From Dromiciops gliroides (lineage: Eukaryota > Chordata > Mammalia > Microbiotheria > Microbiotheriidae), in NCBI RefSeq assembly GCF_019393635.1, contig NC_057863.1:639554306-639618305 (forward strand): a stretch of DNA of 64,000 nt. The letters run 5' to 3'. Under the pieces are notes generated by a model. The model saw nothing but the letters and a program-made list of their open reading frames with translations. It did not search any database and was not told the origin of the DNA. Shown here piece by piece: positions 42,724-55,690 of the stretch. A program made the position numbers and the translations under genes. The number at the start of each line of letters is the position of its first letter. The stretch's first letter is position 1.

Positions 42724-44148
42724 AAGAATTGTGAGTTTTCAAGTGAATTTTTTTTGGCAAAATAGGTACCAGTATTATTGGTCCATCCCAGGTTCTTGGC
42801 TTGTATTAGATTTTCAGAACCTTGTTTCTTGATCTTAAGTTGCTTATTCACAGAGGGTAGGACTGGATGGCCTTGGAGAAGTACCTTGCTTTGACCCTTT
42901 GTAAAACGAGGCAAGACTTTGATCCTTTCTAGCTCTCATTCTATCATCTTGTTAAGTTCTCTTCTGATGCTGCTTTTTCATAGTTTGTTTTTGAAGCTGT
43001 AGTTTTAAAAGGCACATTGCAGGTAGACTCTGTAGGCTCTGTTGACTAGCATCTAAAACCTTTTGGGGAACTTCAGTTTTCCTGATATGGCAAGAGAATT
43101 TCTCAGTTGTAACAAAGCTAAAAATTTTAGCATTAAAATTTGTAATAGTTTAAATTTAGTAGTAATGTGAACAGGTGTTCCAGGGTCAGGTGGCTGATCT
43201 TCAATTCCTATGAAAGATAGCATCAAATTAATAAGTATGCTTGTGTGGATCCCAAGAACAAATTGCACAGTTGACCAAAATAAAGATTTTAGATTTCACT
43301 GCTTCTGCTCAAGCTTTTGAGCTAAGCATAGTTTTTCTTGACTCAGAACTTGTTTTGTTGTCTGTTAGTCTTTAAATCATTTGGATATGGAAGAAGAGTA
43401 ATCAGTAGTCACTGACTGCTGCCATCTTGTTTCTAGTTCTATTGCAGTAACTATTACACTGGAAAGGAGACTGAACGAGGCTATGTCATAAAAAAGAATG
43501 AGCCCATGGTATATGAAAGGCTCTGACAAGAAAGGTGGTCAATTAAAGACAGCAATAAAAGAAACAGGTTTAATTTAAAGAAACAGGTAATAAACACTAG
43601 AATGGATTATGGTGTGAACGGTTGTAAAGCTTCAGGAAGTTTTTTTTTTCTTTAATTCAGAATATGCATTGGTAAGTATTGGTCTTGACATGAAGTCAAG
43701 TAGGCAGTGTCTACATGTCCTGCCAGGATGTCCTCATTATTTGCACTTGATGGTTCTAGAACATTTCAATTATGCCTATGATTGGTGTTGGGTCGTTTTT
43801 TTTTTATAATTGTCAGCTGACTATATAAGACTTGTGAATGTAGTAGTTTCGGTTTTAAACAAAGCCTTAGTGTTTCAGAAGTGATTTAGTGTGTGAAGAT
43901 AGGTTGTGAAATAGTGTCTTTGTCTTTCTGAATCTTTTCACATTGATATTTTGAAATCCATAGTATTTTTCATAACTAATATTGAACATTATGTTTAAAC
44001 TAGAAGGACTTAAGAACTAGGACAAAAACTTTTTCTATGCAAGTACACTAACATTTCCCTCCTTCATCACTACTTCCCCTGTTCAGACTAATAGAATTTT
44101 GTGACAGTTAATCTAATTAAAATCTTTTTTTCTTATTGTGTCTTTCAG

Positions 44149-44292
44149 CAAACGAGGATTCAGTGTCAGATCCTTTGGAACAGGAACTCATGTGAAACTC
44201 CCAGGACCAGCACCAGACAAGCCGAATGTTTATGATTTCAAAACAACATATGATCAGATGTACAATGATCTTCTTAGGAAAGACAAAGAACT
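44149..44292 (+). CDS. SSU72: SSU72 coding exon 2 (residues 27-75)
   Basis: The exon follows a strong acceptor (T-rich tract, then TTTCAG, AG at 44147-44148) and joins exon 1 in frame. It encodes KRGFSVRSFGTGTHVKLPG and continues through DKPNVYDFKTTYDQMYND to KDKEL. These match SSU72 residues 28-75 essentially without change, so this is the active gene and not a pseudogene copy. I place the donor after GAACT, with GT at 44293-44294, because in known SSU72 the chain goes on L75-Y76-T while here the genomic frame departs after L75. If intron 2 is not removed, the frame reads seven more residues and stops at TAA 44315-44317. Known SSU72 is about 194 residues, so roughly 60% of the protein lies beyond the window. 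The exact donor is inferred. Confidence 0.93.
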
Positions 44293-44301
44293 GTATCCCA
44301 G
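44291..44301 (+). promoter_or_regulatory. Candidate minor-spliceosome (U12-type) 5' splice site
   Basis: The junction reads ACT/GTATCCCA. U12-type donors have the consensus RTATCCTT, and the first six intron bases match. Against the major consensus (AG/GTRAGT) the exon side and positions +4 to +6 all mismatch. That SSU72 intron 2 is a minor intron is an inference from this site alone, because the branch point and acceptor lie outside the window. Confidence 0.65.
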
Positions 44302-44756
44302 TGGAATGCCCTTTTAAAAAACCCACTATGGTCATCTTTGGAAGGTGTAATTTGTTATTTAGCATATGGAATATTAAGTTTGTAGGGAGGTATTCTACAT
44401 GAAAAGGGAGAACTTATTAGTCATTTTGTACCTTGCTGCAGTTAAATAGTGCATGCAATCCAAATACCCTGCCCCCCCCTTTAAAAGCAGAATGATTATA
44501 TTTAATTCTTAAAATTCCAAGTCATAACTTAATCATTTCTTGGTTGCTTTGCTGGATTTCCCCTATGTTAAATCCAGTCTTGGAGGAAAGGGATACATTG
44601 GATATTACTGACATGAAAAAAATTAAAACCGTAGTTACCTTTTTTAGTAAAGCCTAAAGTTTAGGCATAAAATTAAAACAGTAGACTACCTAGGTGAAGA
44701 AAATAGAAGTGCTTTTCACATTATCATTGTCTATATCATTGACTGATAGGTTGCTG

Positions 44757-44890
44757 AGAGGCAGCAGGACATAATGGATGAGGGCAGACCTTGGAGTTAG
44801 GAAGACCTGGGTTCAAATTCTGCCTCTAACACATCCTGGCTTTTTGTGACCATGGGCAAGTCATTTAACCTCTCACTGCCCCAAGCAAGT
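44757..44890 (+). repeat. MIR-like SINE (intron 2)
   Basis: GAGGCAGCAGGACATAATGG, TTAGGAAGACCTGGGTTCAA and TGACCATGGGCAAGTCATTT. Confidence 0.75.
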
Positions 44891-46754
44891 CTCTCAAACT
44901 GTTACCGACGAGTTTGTGGATCTGCTTTGGTAGAAGAAGTTCCCACACTGGGAATTGACCACACTGGTGAAATCACAGGTCCGTCTTACCCCTACCCTTA
45001 CTTCCTCACCCCATGGATAGTATTTTTGCAGAGCTACGTGTGTGTGTGTATATATAGTACACTGAAAAGGACCAGAGGGAGAGGGCTTCAATGTAAGACC
45101 AAATTTAGCATGATAGAAGCAAAATATTGGCAGAAATCCTTTCATAGGAAACTTTCTATGAATAGCAAAATTGGATTTGACCCGATCTAGTACTTTTCAG
45201 TTCATGTGAAAGCCAAAAAGTGAGTTTTTAAAAGATTTTATGAGTATAGCATTAAGACTTAGTTGTCTTAATAGATATTTGACCTCCCATATTCACAAAT
45301 TTTGGCTTGTTAAAAAGTCATCTGTCCCATCCTTGACTATTATTAGTTCACTTTTCTTCATTTTATGAGCCATGTGTAAGAGATGGGGCCCAAACTTGGG
45401 GGGAAATCATAGCTGAAACTAATACAAACATGCAAGTCCCAAAATTATCATCTTTTGACATCAGATCTATTGCTGTCTTTGGATGAATTAAAAATGTTTT
45501 CTACTTGTATGTAGGTTACTTAGGTGGCTGAGAGTATGTCCCTGAAGGTCGTTCTAGCTAAAGTGTTAGATTGGAGCACCGCAAGATCCTGGGGTTTGTT
45601 GCATCGTGCCCTCTCCTACCTACCTCTCCTTCCCTTCCTTTTTTTTTTTCCTGTGTGTGTTTTTTTTTTTTTAACTTTTTTTTAAGGTACACAGATAGCT
45701 CATTTACCAGTGCAACGTAACTAGATATGATGTTATGTTGACAACATCGACATATGGGGTACCCTACATAACCTGATAATGCCATTATGCAGTGGCAGGA
45801 GGACAACCAGTCTTTGACATGGGGCTGTACAGCCATGTGGTGGTAACTCCTTTTTGAAACTTGGCATCTTGAGCATGGTCATCATTGAATTGCACACACT
45901 CTGCACTACCAAACATCCTTGGGGCAAAAGAGGCATATCTTCAAGTCATCATTTCTCCTGTAACTGAGAAGCAGCATTCTATTTGCCATATTTATTCATC
46001 TTAGTAACTAACTAAATGTAGTTGGCAAATTAGTTGTGAATAATACATATGCGCCCATTCTGGTCTTTGTGTCCCTTTAGCGTGGTAGATTGCATTAACT
46101 ATAAAGCTTTTCTTTAGATTTTTATTTTGGGGGAAGGGTTTCTCATAAACTCTGAGCCTCTGGTCTCATCTTACAGGTGCTAGTAGCTTAAATTCTGTGG
46201 CACTAAGCACATTTTAATATTCCATCTTTTTATGAAATGGACACCAAATTTTTAAACTTGATCCTGTCAGTATTAGAAATGGGCAACAATCACAATGTTT
46301 CACACTACTAGTGTTTCTTCATTATAAATCACTGTATTGTTCCAAATATATGTATATTTTGAACCCTATCTTCTCATTTTTAAATTTAATTTTGGAAGAA
46401 AAACTTAAATTGCTATTGCTTATCAAATAAAAACCTCGACTTATATTTGAATCAATACAGTTTTTTAAAAGGTCAAAACTTCACCTTTTAATAATCACAT
46501 TTGGGTGGTAGGAAGAGTGGTGGTGGCTATCTGCTGCTTTATGATGACCAAGTGGAGAGTTCTCAAGGTACCCTCTTATGCTGTCCCAAGGAGGAAGTGC
46601 TTGGTGACCGGAAAGAAATGAGCATAGGACCTTTCAGATTTGGGGATCCTGCCAGAAAATGAGCTCCTTATAGGTTTGGACTCCCTATAAAAGCTGTCCC
46701 AGAGAAGCAGGATAGGCCCACACATGAAAAGCAGAAAGTAGGGGTAGAGTAAGT

Positions 46755-46980
46755 GGGTGTGCATTGAAGGGCTGGCACTGACTACCTATGTGATTGCTGG
46801 CAAGTGCTTTCTCTGGGGCTCAGTTTCCTCGTCTATAAACAGGGAAGGGAGCTGGATTGTGGCCACTGGTGAGTCCTTTCTCCCTACTAGACCTCAGTTT
46901 TTTCATCTGTATGAAGGGGGGGGGTGGAATTTTGGTTAGCTTTCTCTAAGGTCCCTTCCAGCTCTAAAGTTCTATGCTTC
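46755..46980 (+). repeat. MIR-like fragments
   Basis: GGGGCTCAGTTTCCTCGTC and GGTCCCTTCCAGCTCTAAAG are the MIR 3' half. Possibly two overlapping copies. Confidence 0.6.
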
Positions 46981-48479
46981 TTTGAGTAGTAGGATGATGG
47001 GGTTGGTTAGTGGGCAAACGATTGGACCACTGCTACAACCTTGGCCTTTGTGGGAGCCTGCCCTCCACAGTAGGTGAAGAGACTGGTCACAGTAGCCTCC
47101 TTACACCCTAGGGGTGCTGCTATCCCTGTCTGGATCTTCTTAAGCTCAGGAAAATGTCCATTGATTCACTGTTCTTCGGGAATGGGATTACTGTTCTCTT
47201 AGGTGGGTGGATGGGTAGGAAGAAAAGGGTAAGACTGGACTTGATAGATGTTATTTTTGGTATTTGGTGAGAGGTTTTTAACTAAACCACTCTCAAGTAC
47301 ATCCTATGACCCAGTCAAGCAAGTGACATCTCTTCGAAAAGAATTCCAGCCCTTGGTGAGATGCTGCAGAGCCGGACATCAGTCTGAGATGGCATGGGGG
47401 AAGCAGCCGAGGTAAACCAAACAAAGCAAAAACCCCAAGACCAGACACATATTTCGAATGGCAGGGTGTGTTTACAATTCTATCTCCTCTCAATCACTAA
47501 AGAGGCTTTCCAGATATAGTCCTAACAGACCCACTGCACAGGTGGTTCATGGCCTAATTGGGACACTGCTGCATCTCCTCCCCATTTTTTACATTTTAAA
47601 GGGGAAGGAAAATTAAATGGGCCAAGTAAGATAATAGGATTTGAAGGTGGTGGTTTTTTAACCAGGATATTAAAACCAGGATTAGTGGAAAAAATATCCA
47701 AGGAAACATTACCTTGAATGAACCAGTAGGTCCCAAGTTACCTTCTTCAGAGGAAGCTAACACAGAGAATCCATAAACAAAGATGGGTCAGTGTATATAG
47801 AATAATTGCTGAAAATGAAGTCCTTAGTTACCTTTCCAGGCTTATCAGAAACATCTCTTCCATTGCTCATACTGTAATTTCAGTCGAAGGATCTATTCAG
47901 TAGGAAACAGACAGAGATATGAGCAGGACTAAATCAATTTTGATTTTACTAGTACAGGTATTTAAATTATTTCCTATTCTACTAAAAACCCTCTGGCTTT
48001 ATCTTTGTAGCGATACTTTAGACGTACAGAATTGAGATCTCATAGCTCCAAAATTAAGTAACAGTTGGCGTTTTAAATTTTTTAAGTGATACCTTTAGTT
48101 TTTATGCCACATTCATTTCTAAAATAATAGCCATTTCCCTTAAGTATAGCATTTTCCAGATATACTGAATGATAGCTTTAGCTCTTATATTGCCTCCATT
48201 TTCAGGTATAGAGCCTTTCCCCTTTGATTATATCATTTTCAAGCTACATTTATATTTCCTTGTTTCAAAGTTGATTTTTCCCAACTTGGCAGGGAGGGGA
48301 TGGAGAAGTTAAATTCAGTAAGGACACATTAGCCAAATGGCTGGAGTGGAAATAGTTGGCATTTAGATTTTAAGTTACATTTTAGAATTGGGGGGAGGGG
48401 GGCCGCAGGATTTATTTTGAAGGTGAGTTTTTAGGTTAAAGACTTGTCATTGCTGAAGAAGTTGACGTGGTGCTTTACA

Positions 48480-48740
48480 ACTTAATTTTTTTACACTAAT
48501 CTAATTCACAATAAAACCTATGAAGTAAATGTCATTCATTTTACAAATGAGAAAACCAGTTTAGAGGGGTTCAGTGCCCTGTCCCCACAGAGATCATGAG
48601 AATTGTAGGTTTAGAGCTTGAAAAGAGACCTACCTATTTTGTTTTCCAGGTGAGGAAATGAGTCACAGAGACTTGTTCAAGAACACACAGCTAGTGCCTG
48701 CAGTTGAATTGGAATGCAGGTCCAAACTGAGTCCCACCAA
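48480..48740 (-). repeat. MIR-like fragments
   Basis: TTTTACAAATGAGAAAACC and GTGAGGAAATGAGTCACAGA with CACACAGCTAG point to one or two reverse MIR copies. Confidence 0.55.
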
Positions 48741-49514
48741 TCCAGGTGGTACTTTTGTGGCATTAATTGTATACCACATTATCTTGTCACTGGAATGAGC
48801 CATTGGGTTACAGTTTAAAATTATTTTTCCTTACTATGGAAACATCTCAGATTGGCTCTTAAGAACTTGAAGTGTTGACCCTCAGTTGTCACAAATTTAA
48901 AATCAGCTGAAGTGAGAGATGGCTCTCCTTCTCAAGGCTCCCATAAAGAACAGGTTCTCTTTAATTGCAGTGGAAAAAAAGAAGTAGAAATGTTGCCTTT
49001 TTAAAGTTAGTAGAATAAATTCCTGAATCTTCTTTGTCCTTTTTTCCATCCAGCTTCACCTTAGCTATTTTTGTAACTTAAAGAGATGAGGTTCTTTTTC
49101 AAATCCAGATATATAAAGAGCAACCTTGGATATTTGTGATGCTATCAATTAATAGCCAGTTTCAAATAAGTGGGAGGAAAAATAAGTTAGAACCATAACC
49201 TAATGGACTCATTAAACCCTTGGCAAAAGCTTGGTGAACTTATTGCACAGAGGTTAGGGGAGAGGGTGATAGCACTCATCTGTACAAGGGGAGGGGCTAG
49301 ATTAGCCATAGGAGAACTGTCAAGTCCCAACAGCAGCTGGTCATCCAGGGGATAGTTGAAGTATCTTTGAGCCAACACCTTCAAAGCTGAGCTGAGGGTA
49401 AGGGTTTATGAGTCTTTGAACCAGAAGCCATCTTAAAGGGATTGACTAGAGGCGGTTGGGATTAAGTAGACGGGTGAGTCTACTGTGCCCTGGGAATCTA
49501 GAGATAGGGGTTTA

Positions 49515-49685
49515 CATGCCATCTGTTTAAATTGACTGGGCAGCCAAAGACAAGCCATTTTCTCTCAGCCTCAGAATCAGCTTCTCTAAAATGCGGGTAA
49601 TAATGATAATCCTCATATTACCTGCATCACAGGGTTCCTGGATAGAAAGTGCTTTGTAAGCCATAAAGTCTTAACAGTGAATTAG
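49515..49685 (+). repeat. MIR-like fragment
   Basis: TTCTCTCAGCCTCAG, AAAATGCGGGTAATAATGAT and CACAGGGTTCCTGGATAG. Confidence 0.6.
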
Positions 49686-49799
49686 TAATAAAAATCATGT
49701 TGTCATTTGTATAAGGATGGGGCCTGGACCTGTGATTTCCCTGGTATGTGGAACGGAAGAGGAGGAGGCCCCTCTCAATGCTGGTCTGCATCATCTCTG

Positions 49800-49935
49800 C
49801 AATTTAAAGCCTTAGAGAGTTGCCAAGAGCACTGAGATGTTAAGTGACTTGCCTAGGGTCACACAGCCCATTTGGGTCAGATTTGGGTGTTGAACCCAGA
49901 TCATCTGGCATGGAGGCCAGCTTTTTATCCCACTA
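49800..49935 (-). repeat. MIR-like fragment
   Basis: TTAAGTGACTTGCCTAGGGT, CACACAGCCC and TTGAACCCAGATCATCTGGC. Confidence 0.65.
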
Positions 49936-49969
49936 CTGTTGCCTGCTTTCTAGCAAATGTGAATTTAGG

Positions 49970-50165
49970 AAACATTTGCATAGCACTTATAACATTTTCA
50001 ACTTAATCTCACATCTCATTTGAGCCTCAGCTTGGAGGTGGGCAGGAATTATTGCTATTTACGGATGAAGAAAAAAAATATGAAGGATTAAAGGGCTTTC
50101 CTAGGGTCGGATGGTGAGTGTCAGAGCAGGGACTAGGAATCCTAGTCCAGTGCTCTTTTTTCCTT
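49970..50165 (-). repeat. MIR-like fragment
   Basis: CATTTGAGCCTCAG, ATTGCTATTTACGGATGAAG and CAGAGCAGGGACTAGGAATC. Confidence 0.6.
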
Positions 50166-51541
50166 TATGTTTATAGTAAACATAATGACTATAGTAAGCA
50201 GAATAGCTAAGACATGGCCATCTTGTTGGTCAAGTTAGGGGGAGGAATTATTGTTAGCCAGTGCTGGATTATTGAAAGTGAAGATGGCTTCCTCTCAGCT
50301 TAGAGGTGCTTATGGAGGGCAGTGCCTGGGCTTCTACAGCAATGGTGATAATTCTTTATCGGGGTACTAAGCCAAGGAGCTGTTGGTGTGAAACCTTTTC
50401 TAGAATACACATTCTTTTAAAATAGATTTTTTAAGTGTCCCCTTTTAAAAACAGTGTTTCAATAGCCATTTAAAACAAAAACAGGTTATTAGAATTTCTT
50501 TAAAATGAGTAGTTATCACAAAATGTATAATAGTATTATGAAACATAAAACACTTAAATTTTATTTTAAAATTCACAGTTAATATGATTCCTAATTAAGG
50601 TTTGAGAAGCCTAATTCATTAGACATTGAAGTGACCAAAAAACTTTTTAAAACTGCATAAATGAAATCTATTATAAGTGAACCCATACTAAATGACTCAA
50701 CTTGGTAATTAGAGACAAAGCATACAAGTTTGCAGTTGGCTCACGTTACAAAGTTGATTATATCTAGATAGGTGAGATGTTAGTCCTTTGAATTTGCTTT
50801 CCACACCCAAAATTTTTGAAGATTTTGTTGGTATTTTTTAAAACAGTATTTAATTTTTCCTAGATTCTGCCCCTACGACCAGACCTTTTCGTCTGACGAC
50901 CTTAGGGATGATACACATTATCTGACTGTATTTCCTTCCAGCTCCAGGGTGATGCACCTTAATAGGAGGGAGGCGCTTCATTATCTCTTGTCTGGCAGCA
51001 AGGCTGTTGATCTTCTAACTTCACTATTTAAGGGCTCCTGGACATGGGTTGTTGGGCTGTTCTGCTCACTACCTCAGCAGACACCTTAGTCTGGAGTGGA
51101 GGAAGAAAAGGACAAGATGAGGAAGTATGTTCTTCAGTGATAGGAGGGGGACGGAGTCCCACGGTCTAGATGCCACGTTCCAAGCTGAATGGATAATACA
51201 CTGCTCTTGTTGTGTGTTGTCACTTCAACTTTGAAGAATGCTAGTGAGACATTATACAACCCTTGTTAGAAACTCGCTTAGTAATGATAGGCTTTCTCTT
51301 CAGTCTGACCAGACTTCTAGAAGTCAGCCCATTTCCTCTTCTGTAGAGCTGGTTGTCATCCTCGTTGTTCATGATAATTTTTGAAGTTACTCAAGTGTCC
51401 TGAATCATATCTTAACCTTTCTCTTATCTAAGCCACACTCCACTGACTCGACATTTCCTTAGATGTTCTGTTCTCTGTCCCCTTTAATCATATGCTGCAA
51501 TTTTTCTAGTATTTTTAAACCATGCCATGTTCCACAATAAT

Positions 51542-51695
51542 CCTTTTTTTTTTTTTTTTTGTGAGGCAATTGGGGTTAAGTGACTTGCCCAGGGTCACAC
51601 AGCTAGTAAGTGTTAAGTGTCTGAGGCTGGATTTGAACCCAGGTACTCCTGACTCCAGGGCTGGTGCTCTCTCCACTGTGCCACCTAGCTGCCCC
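51542..51695 (-). repeat. tRNA-derived SINE, type A (intron 2)
   Basis: Reverse copy with a long T tail. No clear target duplication. Confidence 0.93.
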
Positions 51696-52107
51696 TATTC
51701 CCTAGTATTTTTCACCGTATATTGAACCAGCTAGTCTTTCCCCAACCCGAATATGGTTATCTTCTATTTTGGAAAGGGACTTAATCAGCTTTGCAATGAA
51801 CATTTTAAATTTAGACTCAGTACTAAATTTGTATGATAACTCTTTTCATATTGTGCACTCTAAAATGTTAGGTGGTTTGGGGTTTTTTGTTGTTGTTGTT
51901 GTTGTTTTTTAAGCATTAGAAAGTATAATTCTGGCTTTAATTTGCCAAAGATGAGTCAAAATTATTTGGTTCAGTAGATTTGCAGATTTCCATCATATTT
52001 GATGGTTGGTTGGGACTCAAACTAGTCAGTTGTAGGGAGTAGTATTTGCTAATTTATATAGACCCATCCAGGTGCTTTGGGTTACTTTACCTTGAAGCAG
52101 AAAGCAG

Positions 52108-52257
52108 TTTTTTTTGTTTTGTTTTGTTTTTTAATGGGGCAATGGGGTTAAGTGACTTGCCCAGGGTCACACAGCTATTAAGTGTCAAGTGTCTGAGGCC
52201 GGATTTGAACTCAGGAACTCCTGAATCCAGGGCCGGTGCTTTATCCACTTCGCCCCT
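52108..52257 (-). repeat. tRNA-derived SINE, type B, head shortened (intron 2)
   Basis: Reverse copy that stops at CCACTTCGCCCC, lacking most of the CACCTAGCTG head. AAGCAGTT on both sides suggests a 5'-truncated insertion. Confidence 0.9.
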
Positions 52258-55114
52258 AAGCAGTTCTAATTACAACAAAGGACCCTGTGAAAATTCATTC
52301 CAATTAGCGAATTGACAGTTTTTTTATTTTGTCAAATTACAAATTGCTCTTGTAGCTCCCTTCGATGTCTTCTCTGAAAAAATATTAGGTATAGTTTGGT
52401 TGAGGCTATTAATGGCCCTTGTTGGGTAAGAAGTTGATCTACATTCCTAGGACACTGATAGGTTAATGCTGTTTAAAACTAGGACATCCAGCATCCCACT
52501 TTGAATAGTAAAAAGACAGAAAATTTAAAGATGCTGGTGTCCAGTTCAACTTAAGGACAAGCACTGAAGAAGCATTCCCTCTGCGTGTTTTACCTATTTG
52601 GTCATTTTGGTAACCCAGGGCCACTTCTATCAGGTTGTTAGTTCCTTTCCTAGATCAGCGCCTCTAGAAGTTACCAAGATTAGAAAAGTTATCTATGGCT
52701 AGCCCAGTCTTGCAGGTAGATGAAATGTTGGCCTAAATACTTGGGGAGAACCTTTGTCGTTTTAGCACTGTTGGGCCAGAGGCTACACCACTTTGATAGA
52801 CCTGGATAATAGCAGTTTTTATTCTAGTGATAAGCTACCTGTAAACATTGATTAGGAACTTACATAAGTACTGTCAGCGCTTTGCTAGGAAAAGAATGAC
52901 TAGAACTTGCCTTTGGCTGACCCCTTGGGATCTTTGCATTACAACCTGAAGACAAAAGAACCGAGCCTTTTCGTTCCATGTGTCATGGTACATCTTTCAC
53001 ATCTCTGCTTATGATAACTTGTATAGTATGATGGTTAGACCTTCCTAGGTGTACCCCATGCCCATTTTTGTTTTCTAACAAGATGTCCCACATACCAACT
53101 TGATAGGCTCTTACGTCCTTTCTTGGCATTTACTCAAGCAGTTGCTTAGACAAAATGTAAAGATAAGCTAGCATGAGCTTTTAGTAGGACACCTCTACTA
53201 TAATTGCTAGTATGTTAAGGCTTAGAACTTCCATACTTGGATTCCTCAGTCATCACTACCCGAACAAAAGGATTTCAGTAACACACATATGTCTTACAAA
53301 TCTTTGGCAACCTGTGGGTTATGTTGCAGCACTATCTTTGAAATCTGTAGCATATTTGTTATGGCTCAGTTTTGTAATCTACACGTTAATAATGCCTCAT
53401 TGATGTGTAGGTGTTCTTGTCCACAGGCAGATGAAAACTTAGCCTTGTGCTTGCTTCACGAACAGGCTGAACACCTTTCTTACTTTGAGTTGTCTTGAAA
53501 CATTTTGGATAACCAGTTGATCAAGGCTTCTATCTGTTGATTTTTCCCTCACTCTGACCAAGGGACCAGCCCACCTTTTTTTGCAGTCATTCATTTGGTT
53601 GATGTTTTAAAAAAATCTTTTTTGCTGTGTACTCGTTTGTTTGTCGTGCTTTGTAACCAGCTGAAGGCTCCCTCATACCTTTTTTTTTTTGGTTGTTCAC
53701 TCCCCTGAGGGGGCACTCACCTCAATTTATGACAATTGAACAGTTGGTTGAGTGATAATCAGCCTTGGAAAGTGAAAGTTCCAGTTGTTTTTCTCTAGTC
53801 CTGTATGCAGAACAACATTTGGACTCTTCCCTGACTTGGACAAAGCAGGCTGGACTTTGCATCTCTGACTCAGGCTACCCACCCACAGATCCCTTCGGTG
53901 ACAAAGGCAGGCTTCCCACAAGGTTTCGCCAGTTTGGACATCACTGTACCTCCATTGGCCCAATGTAGATGTTCCCTGTGTACACTCACTTGTCTACACT
54001 GCATTAGGGAAGGCTGACTCCTTGCAGCTTTGTGTCTATTTTCAGCACTGCCACTGAAGTCCTTTTCTTCCTAAGAGTTGTATTTAATAACATTAATGAT
54101 AAATTGTTTGTTGCAAGGAGCTTCATCTTTCCACAGTTTTTTTTTTCTTTCAAATAACCTCATTTGACGGTGCATTTTGTGGTCACCATTAGGATATATT
54201 GACATTGATAGAAATGAGCAGTAAGAATGAAACCATCTTTTGTTTTATTCATAATAGTAAAATATTACATAGGGCTTTGATTTACACTGTCACCATTTTA
54301 TATACCCAGTTTTCCTTTTTTTCCCACTCATCACATACTGCATCTTACTAAGCCTGTTGGCTTTTCCATTTTGAGATCTCTAAAAGCAGGTTCACAGGCT
54401 TCTACTGAACTCTTAATTATGGCACCTTGCTTTATGCAATGCATATCAAACTTCTTTGTAACATGATATTTCAGTGAAAATGGATTGTGTGTATAGATAC
54501 AGAGTACTAAATATTTTACTCTCCCCCATGCCCCCTCCCCCCAAAGCCCCAAAGCTTATTTTCAAAGACAGGTTAGGTTTGGGAGGTTGAAACAATCTTC
54601 TGCTTTGTTAAAGAATTTCAGCAGCCAAAGTCTTGGGTTTAACTGGGCCATCCAGCTTCCAGTGCTCTGTTTCATGCTCACAGTTAGACTAGACATGAGT
54701 AAGGCCAAATAAAGAAACAGCTGGTTCTTTTGGTTTGTATGTATGACCTTTTCTGTCTAGTGTAATAGCTGTCTGGGTGCTGATCTGTTTTAGAACTACA
54801 CAGATGTCATTCCTTTTCAAAACAAATTGTTGGAATAAAATGCCTAGGAAAGTTTACAATCATCCTTCACTTAGTTTTATACCAGAATATTGGCACAACA
54901 GTTATTCTGGATGGAGATGTGAAAATGTATCTCAGGGAATAAGAGAAATGGATAGCTACTGAGAAGAGACCCCAAAATACATCCAACTCATTTATATAGA
55001 AGCTATTCAAAAGATTTCAGTTTCTTAGTTGGGAACCAACCAGCTTATTTTCCTCACTGTGTAGATAAATGAATCTCATTTGTTAAGCTATTAAAGTGGT
55101 TAAAAAGTGCTTTC

Positions 55115-55262
55115 GGGGCAGCTAGGTGGCACAGTGGATAGAGCACCGGCCCTGGATTCAGGAGGACCTGAGTTCAAATCCGGTCTCGGACCCTTGACAC
55201 TTACTAGCTGTGTGACCCTGGGCTAGTCATTTAACCCTAATTGCCCTCCCCCCCCCCCCAAA
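55115..55262 (+). repeat. tRNA-derived SINE, type B-like (intron 2)
   Basis: Target duplication AAAAAGTGCTTT (ends 55113 and about 55274). Confidence 0.95.
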
Positions 55263-55489
55263 AAAAAGTGCTTTTTTATTCAAAACATCTAGTGTCAAGC
55301 TTCATTTATATTGTCATGTCTATTCTTTGAAAACGCATGCTTTAGCTTTTTTAAAATCAAGAAGCCTTGGCACAGTAAAGCAATTTTACCAGTCTGACAA
55401 ATGGTCCTTTATTAATTTGTAATCTCTGTATATACACATAAATATGTTTAAAGCACAAATAGCTTTAACAGAGTATGTGTATATGTAGC

Positions 55490-55690
55490 AGCTACATGAC
55501 TTGGTGGAAGGAGCCCTGGATTCCTTGTTTGAGAACCTAAATTCAAATCCAAGCTTTGCTGACCTCTGTGTTCATAAGCGATGAACTAAACATCTCTAGC
55601 CCTCAGGAGTCCTGTTAAAAAAGTGAGGGGTTAGATTAGATACTCTTTAAGGGAGCTTCTAGTTCTAAATCTTAAGATCCTATTATGGGT
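55490..55690 (+). repeat. MIR-like fragment
   Basis: GGAGCCCTGGATTCC, CTAAATTCAAATCCAAGC and GGGTTAGATTAGATACTC. Confidence 0.6.

Larger units (their letters stand above)
28781..44148 (+). other. SSU72: SSU72 intron 1 (about 15.4 kb)
   Basis: Donor CAG/GTAGCC at 28781 and acceptor TTTCAG at 44143-44148 define a major-type intron. The first 600 bases are still CpG island. The rest is AT-rich and holds L2/MIR-type relics, one short L1 (34116-34636), six tRNA-derived SINEs, a GT microsatellite and an AT-rich tract. I see no other gene inside it. The segments 29646-30280, 31680-33060, 35670-37800, 38660-39920 and 42740-44100 have no repeat I can name. Confidence 0.85.

Noticed and set aside
43557-43588. 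Direct repeat AAAGAAACAGGT around TTAATTT, considered as another tail-only insertion
   Set aside because: The spacer is mixed A and T and very short, so slippage or chance is as likely.
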